This document shows positions 1 through 6,045 of a stretch of DNA of 9,718 bases, piece after piece; position 1 is the first letter of the stretch; the number at the start of each line of letters is the position of its first letter. This stretch comes from Candidatus Yanofskybacteria bacterium RIFCSPHIGHO2_01_FULL_39_8b (GTDB lineage Bacteria; Patescibacteriota; Minisyncoccia; 2-02-FULL-40-12; GWA2-44-9): contig MGIZ01000013.1 in assembly GCA_001794015.1 (NCBI GenBank), forward strand, positions 1 through 9,718. Direction: 5' to 3'. Below the pieces are notes generated by a model, which was not told where the DNA came from, searched no databases, and was given only the letters and a program-made list of their open reading frames with translations. Position numbers and translations under genes: made by a program.

Positions 1-61
1 AGCAGTAGTACGATTGCTTCCCAAGCAATTGGCACGGGTGCAAGTCCCGTTACCCGCTCCA
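1..61 (+). tRNA. tRNA-Gly(CCC), 5' part outside the window
   Basis: The anticodon arm is 13-17 paired with 25-29, with a seven-base loop (18-24) whose centre, 20-22, is CCC, so it reads GGG glycine codons. The T arm is 34-38 paired with 46-50. The 3' acceptor strand is 51-57, the discriminator is T58 (usual for Gly) and an encoded CCA follows at 59-61. The acceptor 5' strand and part of the D arm lie left of the window. The T loop begins T-G-C rather than T-T-C, so position 55 is G, and the visible D-loop end reads AGTA where GGTA is usual. See findings for this unusual elbow. Confidence 0.9.
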
Positions 62-78
62 AAATTACCGGTAATTTT
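61..78. terminator. 18-bp palindrome between convergent tRNA genes
   Basis: AAAATTACCGGTAATTTT is a perfect palindrome that can fold as a 7-bp stem with a CCGG loop. It reads A-rich to T-rich on both strands and lies exactly between the 3' ends of tRNA-Gly (plus) and tRNA-Thr (minus). A small bidirectional terminator or processing element is the simplest reading. The stem is weak, so function is inferred from position. Confidence 0.5.
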
Positions 79-79
79 G

Positions 80-152
80 AGCCACCTCCCGGGATCGAAC
101 CGGGGACCTTCTCGTTACGAATGAGATGCTCTGCCGACTGAGCTAAGGTGGC
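80..152 (-). tRNA. tRNA-Thr(CGT)
   Basis: On the minus strand the acceptor GCCACCT (152-146) pairs with AGGTGGC (87-81) and the discriminator is T. The T stem CCCGG/CCGGG encloses the standard TTCGATC loop, and the D arm has the usual AGCTCAG...GAGC pattern. The anticodon loop TTCGTAA gives CGT, which reads ACG threonine codons. The anticodon stem has an A-C mismatch next to the loop. No CCA is encoded, unlike the neighbouring tRNA-Gly and tRNA-Gln, so this tRNA would need CCA addition. It follows ftsH on the same strand but lies beyond the ftsH terminator. Confidence 0.93.
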
Positions 153-172
153 ATTTTAGTAAATTTTATCAC

Positions 173-197
173 AAAAAGAGCCTTTTAAAAAGGCTCT
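173..197 (-). terminator. Rho-independent terminator of ftsH
   Basis: On the minus strand AGAGCC (197-192) and GGCTCT (182-177) form a stem, extended by A/T pairs, followed by a TTTTT run (177-173). It lies just past the ftsH stop codon and before tRNA-Thr. Confidence 0.85.
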
Positions 198-204
198 AGC
201 GTAA

Positions 205-2010
205 TTAAATTCCCACTATCTTTTTTATTTGTTCACCATCAAGAATTTCACTGACCAGAAGAGCGTCTACCAATTTCTTTAATGCTCCCATTTTTTCTTT
301 TATTATTTTTCCAGCCGTTTCATGCGCTTGCTTAATTATTTTTTTTACTTCCTCATCAATTTTTTGGGCGGTTAGTTCGGAATAGTCACGAGATTTTTCG
401 GTTAATGACCGGCCCAAGAAGGGCCCGCCTTCTTTAGAGATAAAATTTTGAGGACCAAGCTCCGACATACCCCATTCGCAGACCATCCGACGGGCAAATT
501 CAGTTGCCCGCTCTATGTCATTTGATGCCCCGGTGGTTTGCTGGTTGAGTATTATTTCTTCAGCGCATCTTCCACCCATCAATATGGCGAGCTGATCGGT
601 CAGATATTCTTTTGAATAGTTGTGCCTATCTTCTTCCGGAAGCTGTTGGGTCAAGCCGAGAGCCATGCCTCGCGGGATAATGGTGACTTTGTGAAGGGGG
701 TCGGCGTTTGACATAAATAGGGCGACTAAAGCGTGGCCGGCTTCGTGAATGGCGGTGGTTGTTTTTTCTTTATCAGATATGAACATTGACCGGCGCTCGC
801 TTCCCATCGTAACTTTGTCTTTGGAAAATTCAAAGTCCTGCATTTCAACGGTTTTTTGATCGTTGCGTGCGGCGTTGAGCGCCGCTTCGTTAACTAGGTT
901 GGCCAAATCGGCGCCGACAAAACCGGATGTTCCACGGGCAATAATGCCAAGATCAACATTGTCGGCCAGCGGAATTTTTTTGACATGAACCTTGAGAATT
1001 GCTTCTCTGCCCCTGACGTCCGGTCTGTCCACGACAACCCGGCGGTCGAATCTGCCTGGTCGGAGCAAAGCCGGATCAAGAATATCAGGCCGGTTGGTTG
1101 CGGCCACGATAATTACCCCCTCATTTGATTCAAATCCATCCATTTCCGACAGCATTTGATTCAAGGTCTGTTCTCTTTCTTCATGCGCACCGCTGAAGCC
1201 GAAAGCTCTGCGTCCACCCACGGCATCAATCTCGTCTATGAATATAATGCAGGGGGCGTTTTTTTTGCCCTGTTCAAAAAGGTCTCTTACTCTGGACGCT
1301 CCCACGCCGACAAACATTTCTATAAAGTCGGCGCCGGTTATGGAAAAAAAGGGTACATTCGCTTCTCCGGCGACGGCTTTGGCGAGGAGTGTTTTGCCGG
1401 TACCGGGAGAGCCCATCAGCAACACCCCCTTAGGTAAACGGCCGCCAAGCTTTGTAAACTTTTTTGGTTCTTTAAGGAATTCAACGGTTTCCTGTAATTC
1501 GGCCATTGCTTCTTCAACCCCAGCCACATTTTTAAAAGTTATCCTATTTCGATCTTCGCTTCGAGCTAGTTTTGCCTTTGATTTACCAAATGAAAGGGCG
1601 CCGCTACTTCCGCTGCCAGAAATCCGCCGCATCATATATATCCAGAAAAAAAGTATTAAAAGCATGGGTCCCCAGCTGAAAAGAACACTAAGCAATGAGG
1701 GCGTGGAGGGTCGATTTTCATATAAAAGCTTTCTTGGACTGGAAGCTATTTTACTTTCAAGTTCTTTTACCAGTTCCGGATGAACATGGCTTTTGAAAAC
1801 TTTTTTTCCATAAACATGGTCATGGAAAGTGCCGTTAATGTCTCCATTATCGTAAACAAAAATTGACTCTATGTTACCCTTGCCAAGCTGGTATTCAAGA
1901 TCATTTCGGCTAAGGTTTTGGCCGGTAAAAGTGTTGTTTGAACAAAATGAATAAGAAACGATTAATATGAGCAGAATAGCGGCCCAGGCAAGCAATGTTT
2001 TTCTAGCCAT
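205..2010 (-). CDS. ftsH: ATP-dependent zinc metalloprotease FtsH
   Basis: FtsH is a membrane-anchored hexameric AAA+ protease that extracts and degrades membrane and short-lived cytosolic proteins. With the ATG at 2010-2008 the protein is about 601 aa (MARKTLL...), close to normal family length. Two membrane segments (about residues 5-22 and 96-117) flank a periplasmic domain. The AAA domain has Walker A GSPGTGKT (about 200), pore motif MFVG (about 232), Walker B IIFIDEID (about 255) and the second region of homology with RPGRFDR. The zinc site HEAGH is at about 422 and the third ligand is the Asp in SNDIERAT (about 498). All catalytic residues are intact. The frame stays open upstream to a TTG at 2082, but that would add 24 residues before the normal membrane anchor, so I prefer the ATG. 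The only SD-like sequence is a weak GGA. The gene is divergent from prfB and single-gene, with its own terminator. Confidence 0.97.
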   Translation of the reverse strand: MARKTLLAWAAILLILIVSYSFCSNNTFTGQNLSRNDLEYQLGKGNIESIFVYDNGDINGTFHDHVYGKKVFKSHVHPELVKELESKIASSPRKLLYENRPSTPSLLSVLFSWGPMLLILFFWIYMMRRISGSGSSGALSFGKSKAKLARSEDRNRITFKNVAGVEEAMAELQETVEFLKEPKKFTKLGGRLPKGVLLMGSPGTGKTLLAKAVAGEANVPFFSITGADFIEMFVGVGASRVRDLFEQGKKNAPCIIFIDEIDAVGGRRAFGFSGAHEEREQTLNQMLSEMDGFESNEGVIIVAATNRPDILDPALLRPGRFDRRVVVDRPDVRGREAILKVHVKKIPLADNVDLGIIARGTSGFVGADLANLVNEAALNAARNDQKTVEMQDFEFSKDKVTMGSERRSMFISDKEKTTTAIHEAGHALVALFMSNADPLHKVTIIPRGMALGLTQQLPEEDRHNYSKEYLTDQLAILMGGRCAEEIILNQQTTGASNDIERATEFARRMVCEWGMSELGPQNFISKEGGPFLGRSLTEKSRDYSELTAQKIDEEVKKIIKQAHETAGKIIKEKMGALKKLVDALLVSEILDGEQIKKIVGI

Positions 2011-2088
2011 AAATTTTCCAATTTCAAAGAGCCTAAACCTGCCTAAATTTAACAATAAGAATAAAATAATGCAAGGGTTCAAGACATG

Positions 2089-2117
2089 TTGAAAAAATAT
2101 CCGATTCGGGATAATAT
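2089..2117 (+). promoter_or_regulatory. Possible promoter of prfB-ftsEX
   Basis: TTGAAA at 2089-2094 is followed after 17 bases by TAATAT (2112-2117), or after 15 by GATAAT (2110-2115). It lies 33 bases before the prfB ATG in the divergent ftsH/prfB gap. The match is moderate. Confidence 0.4.
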
Positions 2118-2150
2118 AGAAAGATAAAATAGCGTGGCATAATTTTTTTT

Positions 2151-2888
2151 ATGTCCGGTTACGAAAAAAACAAATCATTGCTTTATATATATTCAGGAGC
2201 GGGAGGGGTTGATGCTCAAGACTGGGCATCAATGCTTTTGAGGATGTACCAAAGATATTCCCAGAAGAGGGGCTGGAATTTTAAGATACTTCATCAGTCT
2301 TTCGGCGAACAAAAGGGCATTAAGAATGCCGTTGCTGAAATTGGCGGAGACAATTCTTATGATATGCTGAAAGGGGAATCCGGAGTTCACCGTCTTGTAA
2401 GAATATCGCCATTTTCAGCTAAAAATCTTCGGCATACTTCATTTGCTTTGATAGAAATATTGCCTGAGATTATTTTTACGGAATTCAAATTAGATCCCAG
2501 CCAGCTTAAAACAGATACCTTCCGTTCATCTGGGCCGGGCGGTCAGAACGTTAATAAACTTGAAACTGCCGTAAGGATAACTCACTTGCCGACGGGTACG
2601 GCCGTGGCAGTCCAATCAGAACGTTCCCAGGCCCAAAACAAAGAGAAGGCAATGCAATTATTATATTCAAAATTAGCCAGGAAGCTTGAACAGGCTAAAA
2701 TAAAAGAATTGTCGGAACTTAAGCCGGAGCTTAAATCCGGTTCAATAGAATGGGGAAGCCAGATACGTTCTTATGTTCTTCATCCGTATCAAATGGTCAA
2801 AGATCACCGGACGGGAGTTAAATCGTCGCAACCGGATAGAATTTTAGATGGAGATTTAGATAAATTTATTATTAGAGCCGATAACTAA
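2151..2888 (+). CDS. prfB: Peptide chain release factor 2 lacking domain 1
   Basis: RF2 recognises UAA and UGA and triggers peptide release. The protein has the SPF codon-recognition tripeptide (86-88) in ISPFSAKNLRHTSF, the catalytic GGQ (130-132) in GPGGQNVNK, and the C-terminal WGSQIRSYVL and TGV regions. At 245 aa it is about 120 residues shorter than E. coli RF2. It starts at the domain 2 equivalent (YIYSGAGGVDAQDWASM), so the helical domain 1 is absent. An in-frame TAG at 2130-2132 and stops in both other frames rule out a hidden N-terminus just upstream and also the usual RF2 frameshift. No SD is visible; eight T's precede the ATG. The order prfB-ftsE-ftsX is a known conserved arrangement. 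PrfH-type factors also lack domain 1, but the SPF motif and overall similarity favour RF2. Confidence 0.9.
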   Translation: MSGYEKNKSLLYIYSGAGGVDAQDWASMLLRMYQRYSQKRGWNFKILHQSFGEQKGIKNAVAEIGGDNSYDMLKGESGVHRLVRISPFSAKNLRHTSFALIEILPEIIFTEFKLDPSQLKTDTFRSSGPGGQNVNKLETAVRITHLPTGTAVAVQSERSQAQNKEKAMQLLYSKLARKLEQAKIKELSELKPELKSGSIEWGSQIRSYVLHPYQMVKDHRTGVKSSQPDRILDGDLDKFIIRADN

Positions 2889-2913
2889 CGACTAACGACT
2901 GATGACTAACGAC
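2886..2913 (+). repeat. Four heptamer tandem repeats after prfB
   Basis: TAACGAC occurs at 2886, 2893 and 2907, with the variant TGATGAC at 2900 and a further TAA at 2914. The first copy supplies the prfB stop codon. Because the period is seven, the repeated stops fall in all three frames in turn. A role in blocking readthrough is speculative; slippage-generated intergenic repeat is the alternative. Confidence 0.7.
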
Positions 2914-2919
2914 TAAAAA

Positions 2920-2957
2920 TTGTAAGTCATAATAGGTTGTAAGCCATAGGTTGTAAG
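2920..2957 (+). repeat. TTGTAAG repeats before ftsE
   Basis: TTGTAAG occurs at 2920, 2937 and 2951. The last two sit in a 12-base repeat ATAGGTTGTAAG (2932-2943 and 2946-2957) with a 14-base period. The final copy ends at the TTG start codon of ftsE, and its AGG (2948-2950) lies 7 bases before that start, so the repeat may supply the only SD-like sequence. Confidence 0.65.
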
Positions 2958-3641
2958 TTGATCCAATACAAAAACGTTTCCACAATTTATGACGATAATT
3001 TTATGGCTTTGGATGGAGTTAGTTTAGAAATTAAACTAGGCGAATTGGTTTCCCTGGTTGGTCCTTCCGGAGCCGGCAAGTCAACGCTTTTAAAGTTATT
3101 AACCAGAGAAATTGTTCCCAGCCAAGGTGAAGTTTATGTTGATAAAGTTAATCTTGCAAACTTATCTGAAGGCGACGTTCCTTTGCTTAGGCGTAAAATA
3201 GGGACTATTTTTCAGGATTTTAAATTGCTATCGAACAAGAATGCTTTTGAAAACGTTGCTTTTGCCCTTGAAGTATGCGGTGCTTCATCGGAAGAAATTG
3301 AAACTGATGTGCCGAAAGTTCTTGGTATTGTAGGATTGCAAGAAAAAATAAACAGCTTTCCCTATCAAATGTCAGGCGGTGAGAAACAGCGGTTAGCAAT
3401 AGCCAGAGCCCTTATTCATCGGCCGAATATAATTTTAGCCGATGAACCGACCGGCAATCTGGATATGGTTAATAGCTATGATGTGGTAAAATTATTATTG
3501 AAGATAAACGAGCTTGGGACAACGGTTATTCTGGCTACCCACAATCGGGAGATAGTCAATTCCATAGGCCGGAGAGTGGTAACCATGGAAAAGGGCAAGG
3601 TTGTGAGAGATCAGGTTGAAGAAGGCAAGTACATCATTTAA
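2958..3641 (+). CDS. ftsE: Cell division ATP-binding protein FtsE
   Basis: FtsE is the ATPase half of the FtsEX complex, an ABC-type system that transmits signals across the membrane to control septal peptidoglycan hydrolysis rather than transporting a solute. The 227-aa length is standard. Walker A GPSGAGKST is at 35-43, the Q-loop Gln at 86 (IFQD), the signature MSGGEKQR at 138-145, Walker B IILADEPT at 158-165, the D-loop GNLD at 166-169 and the H-loop His at 195. All are intact. The start is TTG at 2958, chosen because it gives the typical family beginning (MIQYKNVS). It lies 69 bases after prfB and 59 bases before ftsX, presumably co-transcribed with both. Confidence 0.95.
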   Translation: MIQYKNVSTIYDDNFMALDGVSLEIKLGELVSLVGPSGAGKSTLLKLLTREIVPSQGEVYVDKVNLANLSEGDVPLLRRKIGTIFQDFKLLSNKNAFENVAFALEVCGASSEEIETDVPKVLGIVGLQEKINSFPYQMSGGEKQRLAIARALIHRPNIILADEPTGNLDMVNSYDVVKLLLKINELGTTVILATHNREIVNSIGRRVVTMEKGKVVRDQVEEGKYII

Positions 3642-3670
3642 AAACTTGTAAACAAATTTTTAAATGAAAT

Positions 3671-3694
3671 TAAAAGTTTAAAGTGTAAAATTTA
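3671..3694 (+). repeat. AT-rich repeat upstream of ftsX
   Basis: TAAAAGTTTAAAGT (3671-3684) followed by GTAAAATT lies in the ftsE-ftsX gap. The same 14 bases followed, after a short insertion, by GTAAAATT recur at 4599-4628, so the repeat brackets ftsX. Confidence 0.5.
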
Positions 3695-3700
3695 AAATTT

Positions 3701-4609
3701 ATGAAGGAGAGCTTAAAAAGAATATTTAATGCCGGATGGACGAATTTTAAGCGTAACAGCTATTTAAGTTTGGGAACAACAGGAGTTATGGCGCTGGTGC
3801 TTTTCTTATTTTCGGCCTTATTGGCCCTTAATTTTCTGTCCCTGAAAGTAGTTTCCTCGCTTCAGGAAAAAGTTGATGTAACGGCCTACTTTAAAGCCGT
3901 AGCCACCGAAGATGAAATAATGAAAGTAAAAGATGATCTTTCCGAATGGTCTCAGATTAGTAATGTTGAATATATTTCTCGGGATCAGGCTCTTGAAGAA
4001 TTTAAAGCTCGTCATGCCGGAGATATTTTAATTCAGGATTCGCTGGCCGAACTTGACGATAACCCTCTCCAGGCTTCCTTAAATATAAAAGCTTCCAATC
4101 CATCCCAGTATGCCGAGATAGTAACTTTTCTCGAGGGAAATAAATTCAGGACGCTGGTTGATAAGATAAATTTTTACGAAAATGAAGAGGTAATAAGCCG
4201 AGTTGAAAAAATATCCCAAAGCATTCAGAATTGGGGAATGCTTTTAACCTTGGGATTAGCCGTGATTGCTGTTCTGATTACCTTCAATACCATTCGCCTT
4301 ACGATTTATAACCAGAAACAGGAGATCGAAATTATGCGGCTTGTCGGCGGATCTAATTGGCATATTCGCGCTCCATTTTTAGTTGAGGGCGGTATTTATG
4401 GAGTTTTTGCCGCTATTGTAACTTTGGTAATTTTTTATCCTGTTATCTACCTAGCTTCGCCAAAAGTCGAACTTGTCATGCCCAATGCCAGTTTAATCGG
4501 ATATTTCGCCGCCAACGCTTTCAAATATATCGGCATGGTTTTATTTGTCGGTACTATGTTGGGAGTTGTCTCAAGCGCGGTGGCGATAAGGAGATTTTTA
4601 AAAGTTTAA
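3701..4609 (+). CDS. ftsX: Cell division protein FtsX (FtsEX membrane subunit)
   Basis: FtsX is the membrane partner of FtsE. The 302-aa protein shows four membrane segments (about 22-47, 178-200, 224-252, 266-295) and an extracytoplasmic domain (about 48-175) between the first two, which in known systems binds a peptidoglycan hydrolase or its activator. The cytoplasmic stretch after the second segment (QKQEIEIMRLVGGSNWHIR, about 205-223) is the conserved coupling region typical of FtsX. The ATG at 3701 has no upstream SD; an AAGGAG lies just inside the gene, where it could not act normally. No hydrolase or activator gene follows; a terminator and a tRNA do, so the enzymatic partner must be encoded elsewhere. 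Confidence 0.95.
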   Translation: MKESLKRIFNAGWTNFKRNSYLSLGTTGVMALVLFLFSALLALNFLSLKVVSSLQEKVDVTAYFKAVATEDEIMKVKDDLSEWSQISNVEYISRDQALEEFKARHAGDILIQDSLAELDDNPLQASLNIKASNPSQYAEIVTFLEGNKFRTLVDKINFYENEEVISRVEKISQSIQNWGMLLTLGLAVIAVLITFNTIRLTIYNQKQEIEIMRLVGGSNWHIRAPFLVEGGIYGVFAAIVTLVIFYPVIYLASPKVELVMPNASLIGYFAANAFKYIGMVLFVGTMLGVVSSAVAIRRFLKV

Positions 4610-4628
4610 AGTTTATAATGTAAAATTA
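4599..4628 (+). repeat. AT-rich repeat at the ftsX 3' end
   Basis: The second copy of the TAAAAGTTTAAAGT repeat starts inside the last codons of ftsX and runs into the gap. It shares 14 identical bases plus GTAAAATT with the copy at 3671. Confidence 0.5.
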
Positions 4629-4631
4629 TCG

Positions 4632-4655
4632 AAACGTTGTAAAAACGTTTTTTTT
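4632..4655 (+). terminator. Terminator of the prfB-ftsE-ftsX unit
   Basis: AAACGTT (4632-4638) and AACGTTT (4644-4650) form a 7-bp stem with a 5-base loop, followed by T's to 4655. It lies 22 bases after the ftsX stop. Confidence 0.8.
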
Positions 4656-4682
4656 GTGGCAAAATAAATTTGGTTTTATTAT
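4654..4682 (+). promoter_or_regulatory. Possible promoter of tRNA-Gln
   Basis: TTGTGG (4654-4659), a 17-base spacer and TATTAT (4677-4682) precede the tRNA by only four bases. Initiation here would begin at or next to the first tRNA base, leaving little or no 5' leader to remove. The match is moderate. Confidence 0.4.
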
Positions 4683-4686
4683 ATTT

Positions 4687-4760
4687 TGCCGGCTCGTCTA
4701 ATGGTAGGACACATCCCTCTGGAGGATGGTATTGGGGTTCGAGTCCCTGGCCGGCAGCCA
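4687..4760 (+). tRNA. tRNA-Gln(CUG) with encoded CCA
   Basis: The acceptor TGCCGGC (4687-4693) pairs with GCCGGCA (4750-4756), giving the U1-A72 pair and G73 (4757) characteristic of tRNA-Gln. CCA is encoded at 4758-4760. The anticodon stem CATCC/GGATG encloses the loop CTCTGGA, with anticodon CTG reading CAG. The T loop is TTCGAGT and the D loop contains the normal TGGTA. The T stem has two G-U pairs near its outer end. Confidence 0.95.
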
Positions 4761-4789
4761 TTGACATATACATTTTAAAACGTTATAAT
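4761..4789 (+). promoter_or_regulatory. Consensus promoter of the TrmB-family gene
   Basis: A perfect TTGACA (4761-4766), a 17-base spacer and a perfect TATAAT (4784-4789). The -35 begins at the base after the tRNA-Gln CCA. The expected start site (about 4796) is only about four bases before the ATG at 4800, so the mRNA would be nearly leaderless. Confidence 0.9.
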
Positions 4790-4799
4790 AAAACAAACC

Positions 4800-5555
4800 A
4801 TGATAATGATAACAAATCAACTTAAAAATTTGGGATTATCGGATAATGAAGCCAAAGTTTATACAGCCATGTTAGAGTTGGGTCCGGCGACAGTGCTTGA
4901 AATATCGGCCAAAGCCGGAGTTAACCGTCCTACGACCTATGTTCAAGTCGAATCGCTTAAAAAGATGGGTTTGGTCAGCACCCAGACCAAAGGTAAGAAA
5001 CAATTATTTATTGCCGAATCTCCGGAGCAGCTTGAATTTATGATTGACAGACAGAAAAATGAGCTGGATCAGAAAAAAGAAGAACTGCAGAAATTTTTGC
5101 CGGAACTCACAAATATGTTTAATCTTTCCGATTCCAAGCCTCAAGTCAGATTCTTTGAGGGCAAAGAGGGATTGCTAAAAATGCACAGTGAACTGCTAAA
5201 ATCAGATACTAAAGAAGTGGTTAGTTTTGCTTCGACCGATGGTTTGCTTAAAATTTTTCCCGATTATCCAAAAACACTTTCTTCGAAGAGGATCAAGATG
5301 GGAATCAGATCGAGGTTGATCTATACGAATATAGGCGAACCGGTACTCAAAAAACATGATGATAATATGTTGCGCGAGGCTAAGTTTGTTTCATCAGACA
5401 AATTTCCGTTTAAATCAGATGTGGCTATCTATGGCGACAATATCAGCATAAGCGCTCTCGAAGGAAAAGTTGTTGGAGTCATTATTGTTCATAAGGAGTT
5501 AGCCGATTCATTCAGGGCATTATTTAATCTTCTCTGGGAATCTTTAGGTGAATAA
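4800..5555 (+). CDS. TrmB-family transcriptional regulator
   Basis: The 251-aa protein has an N-terminal winged helix-turn-helix (about 8-78; LGLSDNEAKVYTAML, then ISAKAGVNRPTTYVQVESL as the recognition region) typical of the TrmB group. A charged coiled coil (about 82-103, DRQKNELDQKKEELQKF) probably mediates dimerisation. A C-terminal domain (about 115-250) has the fold region found in many TrmB-like proteins of this bacterial group. Its ligand and targets cannot be read from the sequence; sugar sensing is known for archaeal TrmB but should not be assumed here. ATG codons at 4800 and 4806 are both possible, and the promoter favours near-leaderless translation. Nothing else is in its transcription unit. 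It converges with the minus-strand transcript at 5554-5818, sharing the hairpin between them. Confidence 0.88.
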   Translation: MIMITNQLKNLGLSDNEAKVYTAMLELGPATVLEISAKAGVNRPTTYVQVESLKKMGLVSTQTKGKKQLFIAESPEQLEFMIDRQKNELDQKKEELQKFLPELTNMFNLSDSKPQVRFFEGKEGLLKMHSELLKSDTKEVVSFASTDGLLKIFPDYPKTLSSKRIKMGIRSRLIYTNIGEPVLKKHDDNMLREAKFVSSDKFPFKSDVAIYGDNISISALEGKVVGVIIVHKELADSFRALFNLLWESLGE

Positions 5556-5596
5556 AAAAGGCCCCAGTCCGCTGTTATTGCGTTAATCGGGGCTTT
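5554..5596 (-). terminator. Terminator of the minus-strand RNA, shared with TrmB gene
   Basis: On the minus strand AAAGCCCC (5596-5589) pairs with GGGGCCTT (5565-5558), an inner CGC/GCG pair is possible, and a TTTTTT run follows at 5559-5554. On the plus strand the same hairpin follows the TrmB stop codon but has only TTT after it. It therefore serves mainly the minus-strand transcript; the T-run overlaps the complement of the TrmB stop. Confidence 0.8.
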
Positions 5597-5623
5597 CCCA
5601 AAATTCCATTTTCTTCCCCTTCT

Positions 5624-5746
5624 CTAAAGACCCATGACACCCTCCCGTTTTACAAGAGGGCGTTCTTTTTGTTGTTGTCTATTATCTTCTTCTCTTCTGG
5701 CCCGCTCTTTATTTTTTATTTGGCCTTGAGAGTGAGACGACAACAT
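5624..5746 (-). CDS. Possible 40-aa charged protein with strong SD
   Basis: The ATG at 5746-5744 is preceded by a perfect AGGAGG (5759-5754) at a 7-base spacing, one of only two perfect SDs in the window. The product, beginning MLSSHSQGQIKNK, is rich in Lys, Arg, Glu and Gln (for example ERARREEDNRQQQ) and has no membrane segment. The same frame is also open from the ATG at 5818, exactly the predicted transcription start, giving a leaderless 64-codon alternative. The SD lies in a predicted hairpin. I do not recognise the protein. The helices running through the ORF leave open that it is not coding at all. Confidence 0.4.
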   Translation of the reverse strand: MLSSHSQGQIKNKERARREEDNRQQQKERPLVKREGVMGL

Positions 5747-5824
5747 GAGACTTCCTCCTGTGAGGAACTGGGGGCAGGATAGCTCCCAGTTGGCTGGATC
5801 CAGAACGGAGTCCAGCATGGAAAC

Positions 5825-5853
5825 ATTATACGCTTAATTATAAATTTTGTCAA
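5825..5853 (-). promoter_or_regulatory. Consensus promoter of the minus-strand RNA
   Basis: On the minus strand a perfect TTGACA (5853-5848), a 17-base spacer and a perfect TATAAT (5830-5825). The seventh base downstream is the A of an ATG at 5818. Confidence 0.88.
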
Positions 5854-6012
5854 GTTCTGGCGGCATAAAAATAGTTTTTTATTTTTTTAACCACAGTTCT
5901 AAAATTTATAAAATTTTAAAAAATGTCATTTATCGAGGACATCTAAGGTAGTTAAGTAGCCCTAATTTTAAGCTACTTTTTACATATTTTAGTTTAAAAT
6001 GTCAATAAACAC
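5854..6012. other. AT-rich spacer between divergent promoters
   Basis: This stretch has runs of A and T and no credible gene. One hairpin stands out: AAGTAGC (5954-5960) with GCTACTT (5972-5978) and T's to 5981, which reads as a plus-strand terminator. A seven-codon ATG frame (5922-5945) lies before it, but no good promoter does. It may end a short transcript or stop readthrough toward the RNA at 6046. Confidence 0.45.
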
Positions 6013-6040
6013 TTGACAAAATATTATAAAAGAGTATAAT
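6013..6040 (+). promoter_or_regulatory. Consensus promoter of the 6046 structured RNA
   Basis: A perfect TTGACA (6013-6018) and a perfect TATAAT (6035-6040) with a 16-base spacer. The expected start (6046-6047) is GG, the first base pairs of the closing helix of the RNA below. Confidence 0.9.
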
Positions 6041-6045
6041 GCAAC

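Larger units (their letters stand above)
5554..5818 (-). ncRNA. Structured minus-strand transcript, noncoding or mRNA
   Basis: A perfect promoter places the start at about 5818 and a terminator ends it near 5554, giving about 260 nt. On the minus strand these helices are possible: GCTGGA/TCCAGC (5816-5811 with 5798-5793); AACTGGG/CCCAGTT (5791-5785 with 5772-5766); TTCCTC/GAGGAA (5767-5762 with 5757-5752, loop ACAG), which covers the AGGAGG; a long-range TGTTGTC/GACAACA enclosing CTCT/AGAG and GGCC/GGCC; and an 11-bp hairpin with loop TAAAA near 5660-5635. The second and third helices share two bases and so compete or stack. Either this is a noncoding RNA or a regulated mRNA for the 40-codon ORF inside it. 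I recognise no known RNA family. Confidence 0.5.

Noticed and set aside
1156..1783. Plus-strand frames inside ftsH
   Set aside because: Antisense shadows of a highly conserved protease domain.
2011..2082. Longer FtsH starting at TTG 2082
   Set aside because: The extra 24 residues precede a normal FtsH N-terminal anchor, the start is TTG and no ribosome binding site was seen; the ATG at 2010 fits the family.
2090..2150. Programmed frameshift or hidden N-terminal part of RF2
   Set aside because: TAG at 2130-2132 in frame and stops at 2140 and 2117 in the other frames leave no room for domain 1, and the ftsH gene is just beyond.
5554..5818. RNase P RNA
   Set aside because: A short stretch resembles part of E. 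coli RNase P RNA (CAAGGCCAAATA), but the conserved P4 strands and other conserved regions are absent.
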